DNA of 64,000 nucleotides from Neoarius graeffei (lineage: Eukaryota; Chordata; Actinopteri; Siluriformes; Ariidae): positions 13,662,915-13,726,914 of the forward strand of contig NC_083572.1 in assembly GCF_027579695.1 (NCBI RefSeq), in the 5' to 3' direction. This document shows, in pieces, positions 1 to 11,880 of the stretch. The number at the start of each line of letters is the position of its first letter. Positions within the stretch are counted from its first letter, which is position 1. The notes under the pieces are model-generated. The model saw only the letters and a program-made list of their open reading frames with translations, did not search any database and was not told the DNA's origin. The position numbers and the translations under genes are program-made.

Positions 1-411
1 AAGCTGGTCAAGACTGAAGGAAAGATAGATGGCACTAAATACAGGGAAATTCTGGAGGAAAACCTGTTTGAATCGGCCAGAGGTTTGAGACTGGGACGAA
101 GGTTCACATTCCAACAGGACAATGACCCTAAACATACTACTAAAGCTACATTGGAGTGGTTTAAAGAGAAACATTTAAATGTCTTGGAACGGCCTAATCA
201 AAGCCCAGACCTCAATCCAATTGAGAATCTGTGGCATAACTTGAAGATTGCTGTACACCAATGCAACCCATCTAACTTGAAGGAGTTGGAGCAATTTTGC
301 CTTGAGGAATGGGCAAAAATCCCAGTGGCTAGATGTGCTAAGCTAATGGAGACATACCCCAAGAGACTTGCAGCTGTAATTGCAGCAAAAGGTAGCTCAA
401 CAAAGTATTGA
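1..411 (+). CDS. Tc1-like transposase, C-terminal part (5' end outside window)
   Basis: This is the C-terminal half of a DDE transposase of the Tc1 family, the enzyme that cuts and re-inserts the element at TA sites. The frame is open from base 1 to the TGA at 409-411, giving about 136 residues. The second catalytic aspartate lies in QQDNDPKHT and the catalytic glutamate in SPDLNPIENLW. The C-terminus ends AAKGSSTKY, the usual Tc1 ending. No stop or frameshift is visible in this part. The N-terminal DNA-binding domain and first aspartate are off the left edge, so whether the whole gene is intact cannot be judged. Confidence 0.85.
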   Translation, partial: KLVKTEGKIDGTKYREILEENLFESARGLRLGRRFTFQQDNDPKHTTKATLEWFKEKHLNVLERPNQSPDLNPIENLWHNLKIAVHQCNPSNLKELEQFCLEEWAKIPVARCAKLMETYPKRLAAVIAAKGSSTKY

Positions 412-631
412 CTTTGGGGGTGAATACCTATGCACACTCCAGATTTCTGTTTGTTTTTTTATCTTAATTATTGTTTGTGTCACAATAAAACAACAATTTT
501 CACCTTTAAAGTGTTAGGCACGTTGTGTAAATGAAATGGTGCTAACCCCCCCAAACCCATTTTAATTCCAGCTTGTAATGCGACAAAACAGGACAAACAC
601 CAAGGGGGATGAATACTTATGCAAGACACTG
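1..631 (+). mobile_element. Tc1-like DNA transposon, 3' part
   Basis: The window opens inside a Tc1/mariner element. It ends with the terminal inverted repeat read as GCAAGACACTG at 621-631, followed by the TA target duplication at 632-633. A related inward motif (AAGGGGGATGAATACTTATG) just precedes the end. The 5' half lies outside the window. The coding part is described separately. Confidence 0.9.
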
Positions 632-633
632 TA

Positions 634-1905
634 TGTGAGTTTGATCAAAATCCAATTAATCCTGTTGGAGGAGGAGCGATTTTTGTGGACGGATGGATGA
701 CAGATGAAGCGTGATCGCATAAGCTCATCTAGCCTGGCCTGCGGTCGGCTGAGCTAAAAATGCTCTGTTTCTCAAAATCCAGTGAATGTGGATAAAATAA
801 AGCAGTCATTCCACTCAATCTCGGTGCTACGCACCTCGTCAGCTATCAGTTCATATATGACTTGATTTTGTGGAATAACTGTTAAATATCTTTAAATGCT
901 TGGTGAGATTGGCAAATACATCCAGTATTAGCCAGGGGAAAAATGCTGCCTCTGTATAGAATAGGCGATCCATTAAATAAGAGTTCCCAAGACTTTTAAT
1001 ACAGCTCAAGTGACTGGTCAGTAGCTTGTCAGGTGTATTTGGAGTTGAGAACCCTTAATGGTTCCCAATCTATAGCAATGACCATCGAATGTGTCATTGT
1101 CATTGTGTTACAAAAAATGAAAACCCTAGGGGCAGTCAGTCCTAACCTTTGCAGAAAAGGATTTTGTGATCGCAAAACAGAAGGATAGAAGATAAAAGAT
1201 GGTAACAGGGCTGTCTAATATATTCTACAGCCATCAGTTATGTCAAAAACTACGTACATAGTACTGTATTTGGCACACTATTTTGACATAATTCATACAG
1301 TAACATATATTACACTGATTTGATGGCTTACTGATGTGCAAGCATGCAGTTTCTTGCTTGGCTCAGGTGTGTTCGGAGAGGGAACAAAATAAAAATCTGG
1401 ATATCAAACACCCTGAGAATTTACCCCAAATGTTATTTATGTAAGGGATAATGTTTGGCCTGTCATTACTCCAAAACGATGAATTACGGGACTTGAATTA
1501 CAACGAAGGGGTTTATTTCACAAGAATTAAATTCACATTAAACTGAACATTATAATTAATATTAGAAAATTCTTCCAGGGTGTTTTCTGATGGAGTAGCC
1601 TTTTGATTTTTTTTTTTTCCCCTCACAGGGTGTCACAAATGAGATGATGATATTAATTTGATTACAAAAGCAACAAAATTAAACAGATTTCTTTCTGCGG
1701 ATTGATATGACTAGACCTTGTTCTCCAGATCAGAGCTATGTCTATAGCAATGGTCTGCTTTTCAGAAATAACAGCCCGTAGAATGACATAATTGACCAAT
1801 CAGAATGTAATCATCTTCTGGCAGCTCCCGTTAAGGGTCACCACAGCGGATCATCTGTCCCAATTTCGATCCACATATTTGATTTGGCATAGGTTTCACA
1901 CCAAA
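634..1905. other. Non-coding stretch with one dispersed-repeat fragment (756-893)
   Basis: I see no gene here. Bases 756-893 (from AAAATGCTCTGTTTCTCAAA to TGGAATAACTGTTAAAT) are a diverged copy of a repeat also present at 48842-49006, so this is an undefined TE fragment. The rest is AT-rich and unassigned. Confidence 0.5.
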
Positions 1906-1907
1906 TG

Positions 1908-2245
1908 CCCTTATCCTGTTCTTCAGGGTCGCAGGCAAGCTGGAGCCTATCCCAACTGACTATGGGTGAGAGGTGGGGTACACCCTGGACATCGCAGGGC
2001 TGACACAGAGACAGACAACCATTCACACTCACATTCACACCTACGGTCAATTTAGAGTCACCAGTTAACCTAACCTGCATGTCTTTGGACTGTGGGGGAA
2101 ACCGGAGCACCCGGAGGAAACCCACGCAGACACAGGGAGAACATGCAAACTCCACACAGAAAGGCCCTCGCCGGCCACGGGGCTCGAACCCGGACCTTCT
2201 TGCTGTGAGGCGACAGTGCTAACCACTACACCACCGTGCTGCACC
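1908..2245 (-). mobile_element. tRNA-derived SINE, minus orientation, tail-truncated
   Basis: This is one of the recurrent teleost SINEs. Read on the minus strand it has a tRNA-like head with A-box-like TGGTTAGCACTGTCGCC and B-box-like GGTTCGAGCCC, then a body including CAGTCCAAAGACATGCAGG and a tail CTGCGACCCTGAAGAACAGG. The terminal GATAATGAGATG part is missing, and no clear target duplication is seen. Confidence 0.9.
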
Positions 2246-2538
2246 CTATTAGAATGTAAATTTAAAAAAAAAAAGGATTAAAGCCTTTTAAGGGAGTTCA
2301 CACACTGGTCAATGTGTAAAAACCAACACTATAGCAGTTTTACAGCATTTGCTGAAAACCTCGTTGTAGAATCTGAGCTAGTAGTGACTGTGATAGGTTT
2401 GTGTTATTGTGTCATAAAACATATGAGCCAATCATGTTCCCGGTATGCAAATGCAAACTATAGAAAATCATATAGTGGGATCATGTAGGTTGGTTCCAGT
2501 GTTAAACTGATAAATTTAACTTTCATGAAACCTTCAGG

Positions 2539-2908
2539 GGGCGGCATGGTGGTGTAGTGGTTTGCACTGTCGCCTCACAGCAAGAAGGTCCTGGGTTCGA
2601 GCCCAGCAGCCAATGAGGGCCTTTCTGTGCGGAGTTTGCATGTTCTCCTCGTGTCCGTATGGGTTTTCTCCGGGTGCTCCGGTTTCCCCCACAGTCCAAA
2701 GACATGCAGGTTAGGTTAACTGGTGACTCTAAATTGACCGTAGGTGTGAGTGTGAATGGTTGTTTGTCTATGTGTCAGCCCTGCGATAACCTGGCAACTT
2801 GTCCCAGGTGTACCCCGCCTCTCGCCCATAGTCAGCTGGGATAGGCTCCAGCTTGCCTGCGACCCTGTAGGACAGGATAAGCGGCTACAGATAATGGATA
2901 GATGGATG
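2539..2908 (+). mobile_element. tRNA-derived SINE, plus orientation, with 12-bp TSD
   Basis: A full-length SINE begins GGCGGCATGGTGGTGTAG and ends with a GGATAGATGGATG tail. It is flanked by the direct repeat GAAACCTTCAGG at 2527-2538 and 2909-2920. The duplication shows retrotransposition by a LINE-type target-primed mechanism. Confidence 0.95.
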
Positions 2909-3433
2909 GAAACCTTCAGGTCAAACTACTGTATTTCTTGGATATAGGAAAGGAACTAGTTGAAGGTGTGCTAATAAAGCACATGGTGTCTTTTACCATT
3001 TAACCACACGATGGCGCCACTTACCCACTCGCTCACTCTGTAACTTCAACAAGTGATACGTCTTTTTTTGTTTGTTTTTGGGGGGTTTTTTCCAAGTTTT
3101 TTATTAAATATCCAGATAAAAAAATTATATCATACTAGGGCATGAATTAAAGTATCCTAGATTTGTTTTAAAAAAAAAGCCTAGAAACTGAAAAAAGATA
3201 CTCCTCAGAAAAAACTGCGTTTGGTGCAGCTGGGAAATTTTTATTCCAGCACTTTCTGCGTCTCTTTGAAGGAAAAATTACCCTTCCTGGAGGAAAAAAA
3301 AATCTGTTTTTACTGAAAGGAAACGACATAAAAGTATTCACCGATTACAACTTTTACAGTTATACAGTTCAGAATTAAAATGTGCGGTTTGGAGAGCTTT
3401 CAGCGACATCTACAGTCTACATGCGTAACTACA

Positions 3434-3641
3434 CGGATTGCCAGATTGGTTTTATTTTAAACATAATTTATTGAGAAATGTAATGAAAAGAATAACTTTA
3501 AATATAATATATCTATGTAGATTTATATATTATTAGCTTCTGTACTTGTTACAAATCAGTTTGGCTCTTGTATCGATTTGGAAAGGTGTTTTAAAGCGAG
3601 ATTGGCTTACAAAACTATTACAACCAATCTGGCAACCCTGA
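3434..3641. mobile_element. Short TIR element (MITE-like, about 210 bp)
   Basis: Inverted ends CGGATTGCCAGATTGGTTTT (about 3434) and ACCAATCTGGCAACCCTG (3623-3641) face each other around an AT-rich core without coding capacity. The target duplication is unclear, so the family is undetermined; a hAT-type MITE is possible. Confidence 0.5.
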
Positions 3642-3649
3642 TTATAATA

Positions 3650-3759
3650 GCCCCAGCGGCGGTCCTCAAGATTCAGTGAGAGAACAGAAATGGAGCAGCA
3701 CTAATTAGATGAAGGTCCAAGGACTTGGGAAGATGGTGAACACGTGAGAAAAAAAGCAG
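3650..3759 (+). other. Possible 5' non-coding exon of lrrc8e (tentative)
   Basis: A short GC-richer patch runs from CCCCAGCGGCGGTCC to a good donor, AAAGCAG|GTGAGG (exon end 3759). LRRC8-family genes usually have an untranslated first exon several kilobases before the ATG exon. Nothing else supports it, and an adjacent MITE makes chance likely. RNA data would decide. Confidence 0.2.
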
Positions 3760-4202
3760 GTGAGGATTGTTATGCTTATTTAAATATCATCTAATTACAT
3801 TAAAAGTGTCGTTTAATTTGCAGAGTCGTTTAGATTTGTCTATGAGGCTGTGAAGAAACACTTTGTATTGCACTTAAATGGGGTTATGGTGGTATTTTTG
3901 TGACTTAAACCTGTTCTGGTAGTGTTCATGTGACTAATTTTAAAATTCTTTATTCCATGGAGTAAACTTTCACATTTCTGCATCACTTACTTAAAGTGGC
4001 CGTATGTAAGTTTTTTTTAATTATTATTTTAAAGTGGCGGTATGTAAGGCTTCATTTTAACCATTATTGAAACAATTCTGCAAAATATACAAGTCCTGGG
4101 CTGCTGTAAACCCTGGAAAGGTATTTCAGAGTAAGTCAGAGCTGTTGGGTTGGATTTGGCAAGAACTTTTAGACACACACCAGTTACCTCATTATTATTT
4201 TG

Positions 4203-4313
4203 CTCCCCGGGCACTGCAGCACAGCTGCCCACTGCTCTGGGAATGTGTGCTCACATCCCCAAATGGGTTAAATGCAGAGAAAGAATTTCATTATGCGCTA
4301 ACATACATGTGAT
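4203..4313 (+). mobile_element. Second SINE type, 3' fragment
   Basis: The stretch from CTCCCCGGGCACTGCAGC through CTGCCCACTGCTCTGGGAA to GGGTTAAATGCAGAGAAAG is the tail region of a different teleost SINE. A longer copy sits at 31942-32275. The tRNA-like head is absent here. Confidence 0.65.
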
Positions 4314-4715
4314 GAATTGGGAAAAAAGATCCATTCCTCAAAAGCATGCTGACTTCCTAAACTAAGATCCCACATGTCATTGGAAGGGTGTCCTAAATGT
4401 CCTAGGTATCTTTAGTTAAAGGAACAAGAGGTATTTTTGATTAATTTTTGGTAAACCCTTCATTTTTGTGAGGTTGGCGGTGGATCCAGTGGTGGCAGTG
4501 TTACCACCTGTGCCTCAGTTCTGTCAAAGGATTATACTGTACATGTAAAATATCATTTAAGGTATATAACAGGGCCAGTGTTGTACATCCACTGAATACA
4601 GAACATTAACAGTGTTTGTTTGTCAATTGGGGAAGAAAAATATAAGGGTATATACCTTTTTTCTGACAGTATGGTTGTGATCCAGAGCAAAACATAAAAA
4701 CACCATTCTCATATA

Positions 4716-6316
4716 CAGTTGTGGTCAGCAGTTTACATACAGTGACATGAATGTCATCTTGGACATGAATGTAATGGCAATATTTGGGCTTTCAGTAATT
4801 TCTTTGAACTGTTCTTTTTCTGTGGCAGAATGATTGTACAGCATACATCGTTAATTAAAAAAACACTAGAATTTGGTGCACAAGTTTTAATTTTCTTTGG
4901 GTTTTCTGAAATCAACACAGGGTCAAAATTATACATACAGGGTCAAAAATTTACATACACTCACTTATTGATTCAGAGGTGCTGAAACTTCCAAAATGTC
5001 TCTTATCTTGCCATGGCCAAGGTTTCTTAACTTCCTGTTAGCGATCATGATTGACTACAGCTGGTAGCTTCTCTGTGCCTTCATAAAAAGGGTTTGTTTA
5101 CAGCACTCATTGGATTGACCAACACACAGTAAAATGGGAAAGTCCAAGGAGCTCAGTGCAGATCTGAGAAAGAGGATCGCAGATATACACGACTCCGGAA
5201 TGTCTCTTGGAGCCATTTCTAAACAACTGCAAACTCCAAGATCAGTTCAAACAATTGTATCCAAGTTATTGTGAGGTGTAGTCACTTTGCCAAGCCACTT
5301 TGTTTCAAGAAAACTCAAGCTGTCACCATCAGCTGAAAGGAAATTGGTTTGGATAGTCAGGAACAACCCAGGAACTACCATGGCACAGCCCTGCCATGAA
5401 CCGGAAGCTCATGGATCACTGTCTACAGTTCAGATCACCATGGACTAAGAGGCTGCTATCCAAGAAGTAACCCCTTGCTCCAAAATTGACACCTTCGAGC
5501 TTCACTAAAGTTTGAAGCTGACCACACGGACAAAGAAAAAGCCTTCTGGAGGATAGCTGTATGGTCAGATGAGACAAAGATTGAGTTTGGCCACAATGAC
5601 CACCATGTACAGAGGGACACTGTACCAGCTGGTGGTGGTGGTAGGATCAACATGCTCTGGGGCTGTTTTGCTGCCAGTGGAACTGGTTCATTGCACAAAG
5701 TGGATGGAATAATGAAGAAGGAGGACTACCTCAGAATTCTTCAGCATAAACCATCAGAAACTTGAACACGACTTGGGAGTTACAACAGAACAATGAACCC
5801 AAACATGCATCAGAGCTGGTTGTGGAGGATAAAGCAGGCTAACATTAAGGTTAAAACAAATCCTGACTTCAACCCTATTGAAAATATATGGACCATGCTT
5901 ATAAGTCCATAAGACCATGCCAAGAAAAAAAATTAATTGAACTCTACCAGTTCTACCATGAAGAGTCGTGAAATATCCAACCAGAATTCTGCCAGAAGCT
6001 TGTTGACGGTAAACAAAAATGTTTGGTCAAGTTGAATCTTGCGAAGAGACATTTTACCCAAGTATTAGGTGTGCTGTATGTATATTTTTGACCCTGTATG
6101 TATAATTTTGACCCTGTGTTGATTTAAGAAACCCCAAAGAAAATTAAAACTTGTGCACCAAATTCTAGTGTTTTTTTTTAATTAAAGATGTATGCTGTAC
6201 ATTCTGCCACAGAAAAAGAACAGTTTCAAGAAATTACTGAAAGCCCAAATATTGCCATGACATTCATATCCAAGATGACATTCATGTCACTGTATGTAAA
6301 CTTCTGACCACAACTC
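4716..6316 (+). mobile_element. Sleeping-Beauty-like Tc1 element, decayed
   Basis: The ends read CAGTTGTGGTCAGCAGTTTA on the left and, inverted, GAGTTGTGGTCAGAAGTTTA on the right (about 6316). A left-flanking TA lies at 4714-4715. Internal direct repeats with AGGGTCAAAATTATACATAC lie near both ends (4918-4966 and 6076-6117), the IR/DR layout of the Sleeping Beauty/Tdr group. The element is about 1.6 kb, the normal size. Confidence 0.9.
5134..6030 (+). pseudogene. Decayed Tc1-like transposase
   Basis: The start reads MGKSKELSADLRKRIADIHD, typical of the paired-like DNA-binding domain of Sleeping-Beauty-type transposases. Homology continues through LGAISKQL, the SDETKIEFGHND region around the first catalytic aspartate (about 5570-5600) and the NPIENIWT-like region (about 5870-5895). 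The frame is broken several times by stops and small indels; the first stop comes after QTIVSKLL. It cannot encode a working enzyme. Confidence 0.85.
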
Positions 6317-6651
6317 TGTGTGTGTGTGTGTATAAAATTTATTTATTTATTTTCTTTATGTATCTTCACACCTCTATTCCTGGAGTGTTACAGTCTGTGT
6401 GGAATTTCTTTACATGTTCTCACTGTGACCATGTGGTTCTTTGGTTTCCTCTCACCTCCCAAAAATATGTTTGTAGGTGGATTGGCTACTTTACATTACT
6501 CCTAAGTGTGAATGAATGTGTACATGGCATCCTGTGATGGACTATTGTCCCATCCAGGATGTATTCCCATTTCACCCCCAGTGTTCCTGAGATAGACTGC
6601 AGATTGACTGTGACCCAAAACAGAGGTTACTAGTATAGAAGGTTATAAATT

Positions 6652-7030
6652 CATCTCATCTCATCTCATCTCATTATCTCTAGCCGCTTTATCCTTCTAC
6701 AGGGTCGCAGGCAAGCTGGAGCCTATCCCAGCTGACTATGGGCGAAAGGCGGGGTACACCCTGGACAAGTCGCCAGGTCATCACAGGGCTGACACATAGA
6801 CACAGACAACCATTCACACTCACATTCACACCTACGGTCAATTTAGAGTCACCAGTCAACCTAACCTGCATGTCTTTGGACTGTGGGGGAAACCGGAGCA
6901 CCCGGAGGAAACCCACGCGGACACGGGGAGAACATGCAAACTCCACACAGAAAGGCCCTCGCCGGCCCCAAGGCTCGAACCCAGGACCTTCTTGCTGTGA
7001 GGCGACAGCGCTAACCACTACACCACCGTG
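6652..7030 (-). mobile_element. tRNA-derived SINE, minus orientation, 12-bp TSD
   Basis: This is a full copy with a four-unit CTCAT tail at 6652-6675. It is flanked by AGGTTATAAATT at 6640-6651 and 7031-7042. Open frames inside it on both strands are SINE sequence and not genes. Confidence 0.95.
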
Positions 7031-7577
7031 AGGTTATAAATTGCTTATTGAAAATGAATAAATGTTTAAATCTACTCCCAGTATGAGCAGCGTTATGAAA
7101 AGTTGCTGAAGCTTTCTTTCAACAGTCTTTGCAAAACAGTCATTCTACTCTGATGGCCGATAATGGTATCTGACCATGTTTTTTTGTTGTTGTTTGTTTG
7201 TTTTGTTTTTTCTGTAGTTGATAGATAGATAGCATTCCTGTGCATTATGCAAACCTCTTTCCTACCCCACAATGCTCCTGTTATAAACAGAAGTTAAATA
7301 TTTGTCACGGACCTGCTTCCGAGCTTAAATAAAGACTTTCCATTATAATGCAGTATGTGAGAACCTGTCAAATAAATTGAACATTTACAGAGATATACAG
7401 TTTAATGTGGGAAAACGAGGGAAAGTGAAACATTTGGTACAAAATTAGTGTCAGAAAAAGTATTGACAATACCTGTGATATCTCATATTGCGATACTAAG
7501 CTCATTTTTATTTTTGATTTCATTTTAATTTAAGTCATATCCTTCATATCATATCCACCTGATGGGCAGATTCCAGC

Positions 7578-7718
7578 ATGATTCCCGTTAATGAATTCCG
7601 TAACATTACCTCGGAACAAAATCCACGGTTCCGAGTTTTAAAGCCATGGTGGGACGTCTTCTCGGAGTACCTGTGCATAGCCATGCTAATGATCGGCGTC
7701 TTTGGATGCACCATGCAG
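7578..7718 (+). CDS. lrrc8e: Volume-regulated anion channel subunit LRRC8E, coding exon 1
   Basis: This exon encodes residues 1-47. It begins MIPVNEF, continues with [10 protein letters not shown], the invariant LRRC8 N-terminal signature, and then the first membrane helix (about residues 24-46). It ends GCTMQ at CAG|GTACCT, a phase-0 donor. LRRC8 genes characteristically split at exactly this point. The N-terminus lines the cytoplasmic pore mouth in LRRC8 hexamers. The only in-frame ATG giving this motif is at 7578; a possible acceptor, GGGCAG at 7564-7569, lies just upstream. The partner exon is at 12313-14592, across a 4594-bp intron. Confidence 0.93.
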
Positions 7719-7790
7719 GTACCTTCACCTTTCACATTCACTTAACTTCCTCCACATTGCTCATGCATTTTAATCCAGATAAGAGAGTGT

Positions 7791-8228
7791 ATACACTGAT
7801 CAGTCATAACATTAAAAATCACTGGCAGGTGAAGTGAATAACATTGATTATCTCATTACAATGGCGCCTGTCAAGGGGACAGCAAGTGAACAGTCAGTTC
7901 TTGAAGTTGATGTGTTGGAAGCAGGAAAAATGGGCAAGTGTAAGGATCTGAGCAACTTTGACAAGGGTCAGATTGTGCTGGCGAGATGACTGGGTCTGAG
8001 CATCTCCAAAATGGCACATCTTGTGGGGCGTTCCCAGTATGCAGTGGTTAGTACCTACCAAAAGTGGTCCATGGAAGGACAACCGGTGAACCGGCGACAG
8101 GGTCATGGATGTCGAAGGCTCATTGGTTCGCATGGGGCACAAAGGCTAGCCCATATGTTCCAGTCCCATAGAAGAGCTACTGTCGCACAAACTTCTGAAA
8201 AATGTTAATGCTGGCTAAAACAGAAAGG
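7791..8228 (+). mobile_element. Tc1/mariner relic (5' part) in lrrc8e intron
   Basis: The left end reads ATACACTGATCAGTCATAAC, a familiar teleost Tc1-family terminus. Behind it is the start of a transposase with a helix-turn-helix region: [18 protein letters not shown], then VGRSQYAVVSTYQKW and GQPVNRRQGHG. A stop interrupts the frame after LAR, and homology ends near 8228, before any catalytic motif. It is a truncated, dead copy. Confidence 0.75.
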
Positions 8229-10150
8229 TATCATTGACAGTAATGTTTATTAACAGTAATGTTCCTGCTTGGTTATCAGCAAGTCTGCAATGAAGTGACC
8301 TTGAAAGTCATTTTAGACGTGTTATTAAGCAGCTACAAAATGGCTTTGGAAATTCACAAGTTGGTGTTGATACACTAAAAATGTCCTATAAATATTAGTA
8401 AAGTCATGGAAAAGTGTACAGTTGGCCTTTTAATCTGTGGAGATTGCATATCGTAGCGTATATTCTCTTCATTTGACATTGCATGCATCTTAGTTAGTTA
8501 CTAAATCATGGAAGAGTGACGATAACTATCTATATCCTATTACCTCAGAGGCAGTCTACCAACATTTATCTCTTTTCACTTTATTTTTACCGAGAGAACC
8601 TGTACAAGAGGCTGTATGGCTGGATTTCTGTCAAGATTTTAAATTGTCTTTCGTTTGATTAGTTGTCGGACTGTTCTCATATTGCTTTCTTTGAATTCAG
8701 GGTTTTAGTCATGATCTGCTTGGTTCTTTGGTAGGGACAGAAATGGTTTGAGCCAATTTGAATATAAATATCCTATTAAAATTAAGCAGCCGTTAAGTCT
8801 TTAACAATGAGTAAGCGCTTTACTTCTAACATTTCCGCATAACGGTTTGTCTGATTATGTGCCAGTCAGTCAGAAAGGCGCCTTTAAGGGTTGGACTGTT
8901 GACTTTAAGGTTAAAGCATGTTGGCAGAAGTGAGTCATTCTATGATGACCTTCTGTGAGCAAGACCTGTTTATATATGTATATGCGTGTATGTCCTGATT
9001 TCCTAAAAAAATAGTGGGATCTGTGGTTTATATTACACTTTTAATTGTATATTCACTGCATTCTCATGTACTTATACTACCTCACTTTGACTTCCATGCT
9101 GTCTTCATGTGAAATGGCCAAGCTATTTATTTACTGTGGTAGGTGTACTGTGTTTTAAATTTATTTCTTCTTCAGTGATGTGACCAGGTTAACCACTTCT
9201 GAGCAAATTATTTACAGAGGTGGTCTGGCAAGACACAGAGGAGGATAAAGTAATGAAAGCAAAGCAAGAGAGACAGAGACAGTAGGATATAAACTGAAAT
9301 ACTATAAACAACTATAAGCCACAGCAGTAGGCTCAGTTATAGATCAAAAACGTTGTAATGTATGGGAAAATTCAGACCTCACGTCTACTCCCAGTATTTA
9401 AATATTATTCGCAAGTTCTTATTTGTAAGTCTAACCTTCTAGTGCATGTAAGGGATAACAGTCTCGCCTGGTTTTGCACTGTCCTGACCTAGATTCATAT
9501 AGAATTGGATTAGATGCTCTCTAGGGCTTAATATTTCATTCGTACAATCTTATATTAGCAATTATAAACCTGATCCATGCAGCCATCAAGACCTAATACT
9601 AAACGACTGAGTAAAGAAGGTTTATTTTATCTCTGAACATTCCTACGTGTGCAAAAAATGGAGAGTAGCAAGTACAGTAATTTGCTCCATGTTTCAAACG
9701 CTGCTTGTTGGTTGAATAGCTTCTAGTAGGGGAAGGTGACAAGAGAAGGAAATAGCAGTTTACCATAGTTGAAGATGTTTTCACGATATATTTTATGTAT
9801 TAGGATATTTAGCTCTGCTGAGCGCCAGAAATTACCATTTTATAGTTTGGAAAGCCAATGAAAACTGTAAGTTAATGATTTTTGTTAGGAACTGCATTGG
9901 AAATTGAATCAATTGATTAGATTTTTTTTAAATAGTTTTTCAGACTAGTCCTCTGAGTATCAGCGGAGTTAATCAATGATTTGGAAGTATTAATTATATA
10001 AATATATTATTATACTTCCAAAAAGGTATACAGTGATATAATTTATTGATATTTCAATATAGAGATTGTCGTATCAGCTATCCAGAGCTACTATGTTTAT
10101 AAAGAAAAAGGCACAACAATGCATGCTGAAGATTAAAGTATTTTCCTATA
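8229..10150. other. lrrc8e intron, nothing recognised
   Basis: AT-rich intronic sequence without convincing open frames, RNA genes or repeats that I can name. Confidence 0.5.
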
Positions 10151-11173
10151 GCCCCCTTTCACATGACGTCACCGCGCCGCGAGATTTTGTTAGGCGCCAT
10201 ATTGGAAGACCAAGTACATGCACTCACAATATAAAACAAAGTACGAGCGAGAGTAAAGTGACACGATGGATGATAATTCTGGTTATGTGAGTACATTACC
10301 AGTTGCAGAAAGGGCACGGTATGTGGAGAAACTGGCTGTGATTGATGGGTTTGACCCATATGATAAGACTCGCGGCAAGGGAGAATAGAAACATAAGGAG
10401 GACCGGACACCAATTCTGCCATCTGTTTGCTACCCAGACATTGTAAACTATTTGTTGTTTACACCCAGTGCCTACACTCAGTGTTCGAACTATGCCGATA
10501 TTTTCGGGGGGGTCCCTTTCTTTCCCTTGGGGGTGTGTGTGCTTGCGCTTGTCTCGGAGCGCAGATCTCCAAACACATGAGAAGCCTATCTTACGCACAT
10601 ATCACGCGGACTCCACACACGCATTGCGTCTGAAGTCATAACTCATCAGGGGAAATCGTGTCCGCATTGGCATGTTCAAAAAACAACCTCGCATCAACAA
10701 TGATACCACATGCAAGAAAAAAAAAAAACAGTCAGGCTACTCAACAACCAACCTGGCAGCAGCGAGCAAGCCCCAAACCATCCTAAATTATTATTATTAT
10801 TATTATTAAACTGTAGAAGTCTGGGAGGCTTGCTCCTCATACAGTTATCGACTTGGGGCCACTTTAGCATGTTTTAAATCTGAATTTCTTGCATTTGCTT
10901 ACCTCAAAATGTCCGCAGATCATGCACAGACTTATCCATTATATCCACAGTTTTTTGCCAAGTCTCACACAGGTTTCTTTCAAGTCTACTGTTGGGCCAA
11001 TAAATCATAAATAAAACAGCTCAGATTTGTTTAAGTCATTTGCCACTCCACTTTATTCTCGTGGGTTCACATACCGCTGCCGTTATTATCCCCTTATCAC
11101 GAGTTTGTTGGTCTTCCAAAATGGCGCAGGGTCTGTTTACTTCCGGTTTCGGGTGACGTCAGTGAAAGGGGTC
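10151..11173 (+). mobile_element. TIR DNA transposon remnant, probably ISL2EU-type
   Basis: The ends are GCCCCCTTTCACATGACGTC and, inverted, GACCCCTTTCACTGACGTCA, flanked by TA at 10149-10150 and 11174-11175. From 10266 an open frame reads MDDNSGYVSTLPVAERARYV, then EKLAVIDGFDPYD and, after one in-frame TAG, SVCYPDIVNYLLFTPSAYT. I recognise this as the N-terminal region of the YqaJ-nuclease-associated protein of ISL2EU-type transposons (family assignment from memory). The rest of the protein is missing, so this is an internally deleted copy. Confidence 0.6.
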
Positions 11174-11444
11174 TATAAGAACATGTCCTGAAGTGTTTTT
11201 TATTCCCCTTATACCTCAGTAATTTGCCAATGACGACAATCTGTACTTTATTTATGAAGTACATGATACTTTTTCACTGTTTATCGTTACATTTAATGTA
11301 ATGGAATGTCCATGAAGGAGGTTGGTTCTTATTATATCCCTCATCAAAAAATTCCTGTGCAGGGATTGGCCAAGGATGGCTCACATGACATAAAATAATT
11401 CCACCATTAATTAAGTAGTGATGCCAAAAAAAAAAAAAAATAGA

Positions 11445-11880
11445 TATGCTGTGAGTCAGTCATGGTATATCCTGGATATACCATGGACTGATATCACAAT
11501 TTCAAGCTATATGGCCGACTCGAGTCACAGTGTGTGGATCTACGTATCATGATCATGCCTAGCGAGGCAGGCGATAACATGGTACATTGCACATGCACAA
11601 GTCAAAGGTCGCGCCGACGTAAACAACAAACATGGCTGCCTCCAGTGAGTTTATGCCAGGATTCAGTCTTAAAACTTTTAGTTTGGAATTTTTTAATGAG
11701 GGATATAAATCAAATATACCAAGCACTGAGAGGCACTGGGGATTATGGATTCTCTTCAGTGACTGGCATAGTACTATTAGTACTATTAGAAAATGGTATG
11801 ATGCCAGTCACCTCAGAGAATCCATAATTTCAACTGGAGCCTCTCAGTGCATGGTATATTGCATGGTTATCATCACGTAC
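11445..11880. repeat. Imperfect palindromic repeat in lrrc8e intron
   Basis: Arms of about 60 bp face each other around 11766. The left arm holds GCACTGAGAGGCACTGGGG and GATTCTCTTCAGTGACTGGC; the right arm holds the inverted forms. The block lies just before lrrc8e exon 2 and is probably a MITE, but its ends were not defined. Confidence 0.45.

Noticed and set aside
2539-2640. tRNA genes at SINE heads
   Set aside because: Only A- and B-box-like words within repeated SINE copies; no cloverleaf with intact acceptor stem was evident.
6689-7031. Open frames of about 100 residues recurring on both strands (also at 18032, 37862, 46092, 63126)
   Set aside because: They lie wholly within copies of the same tRNA-derived SINE, with target duplications, so they are repeat sequence and not genes.
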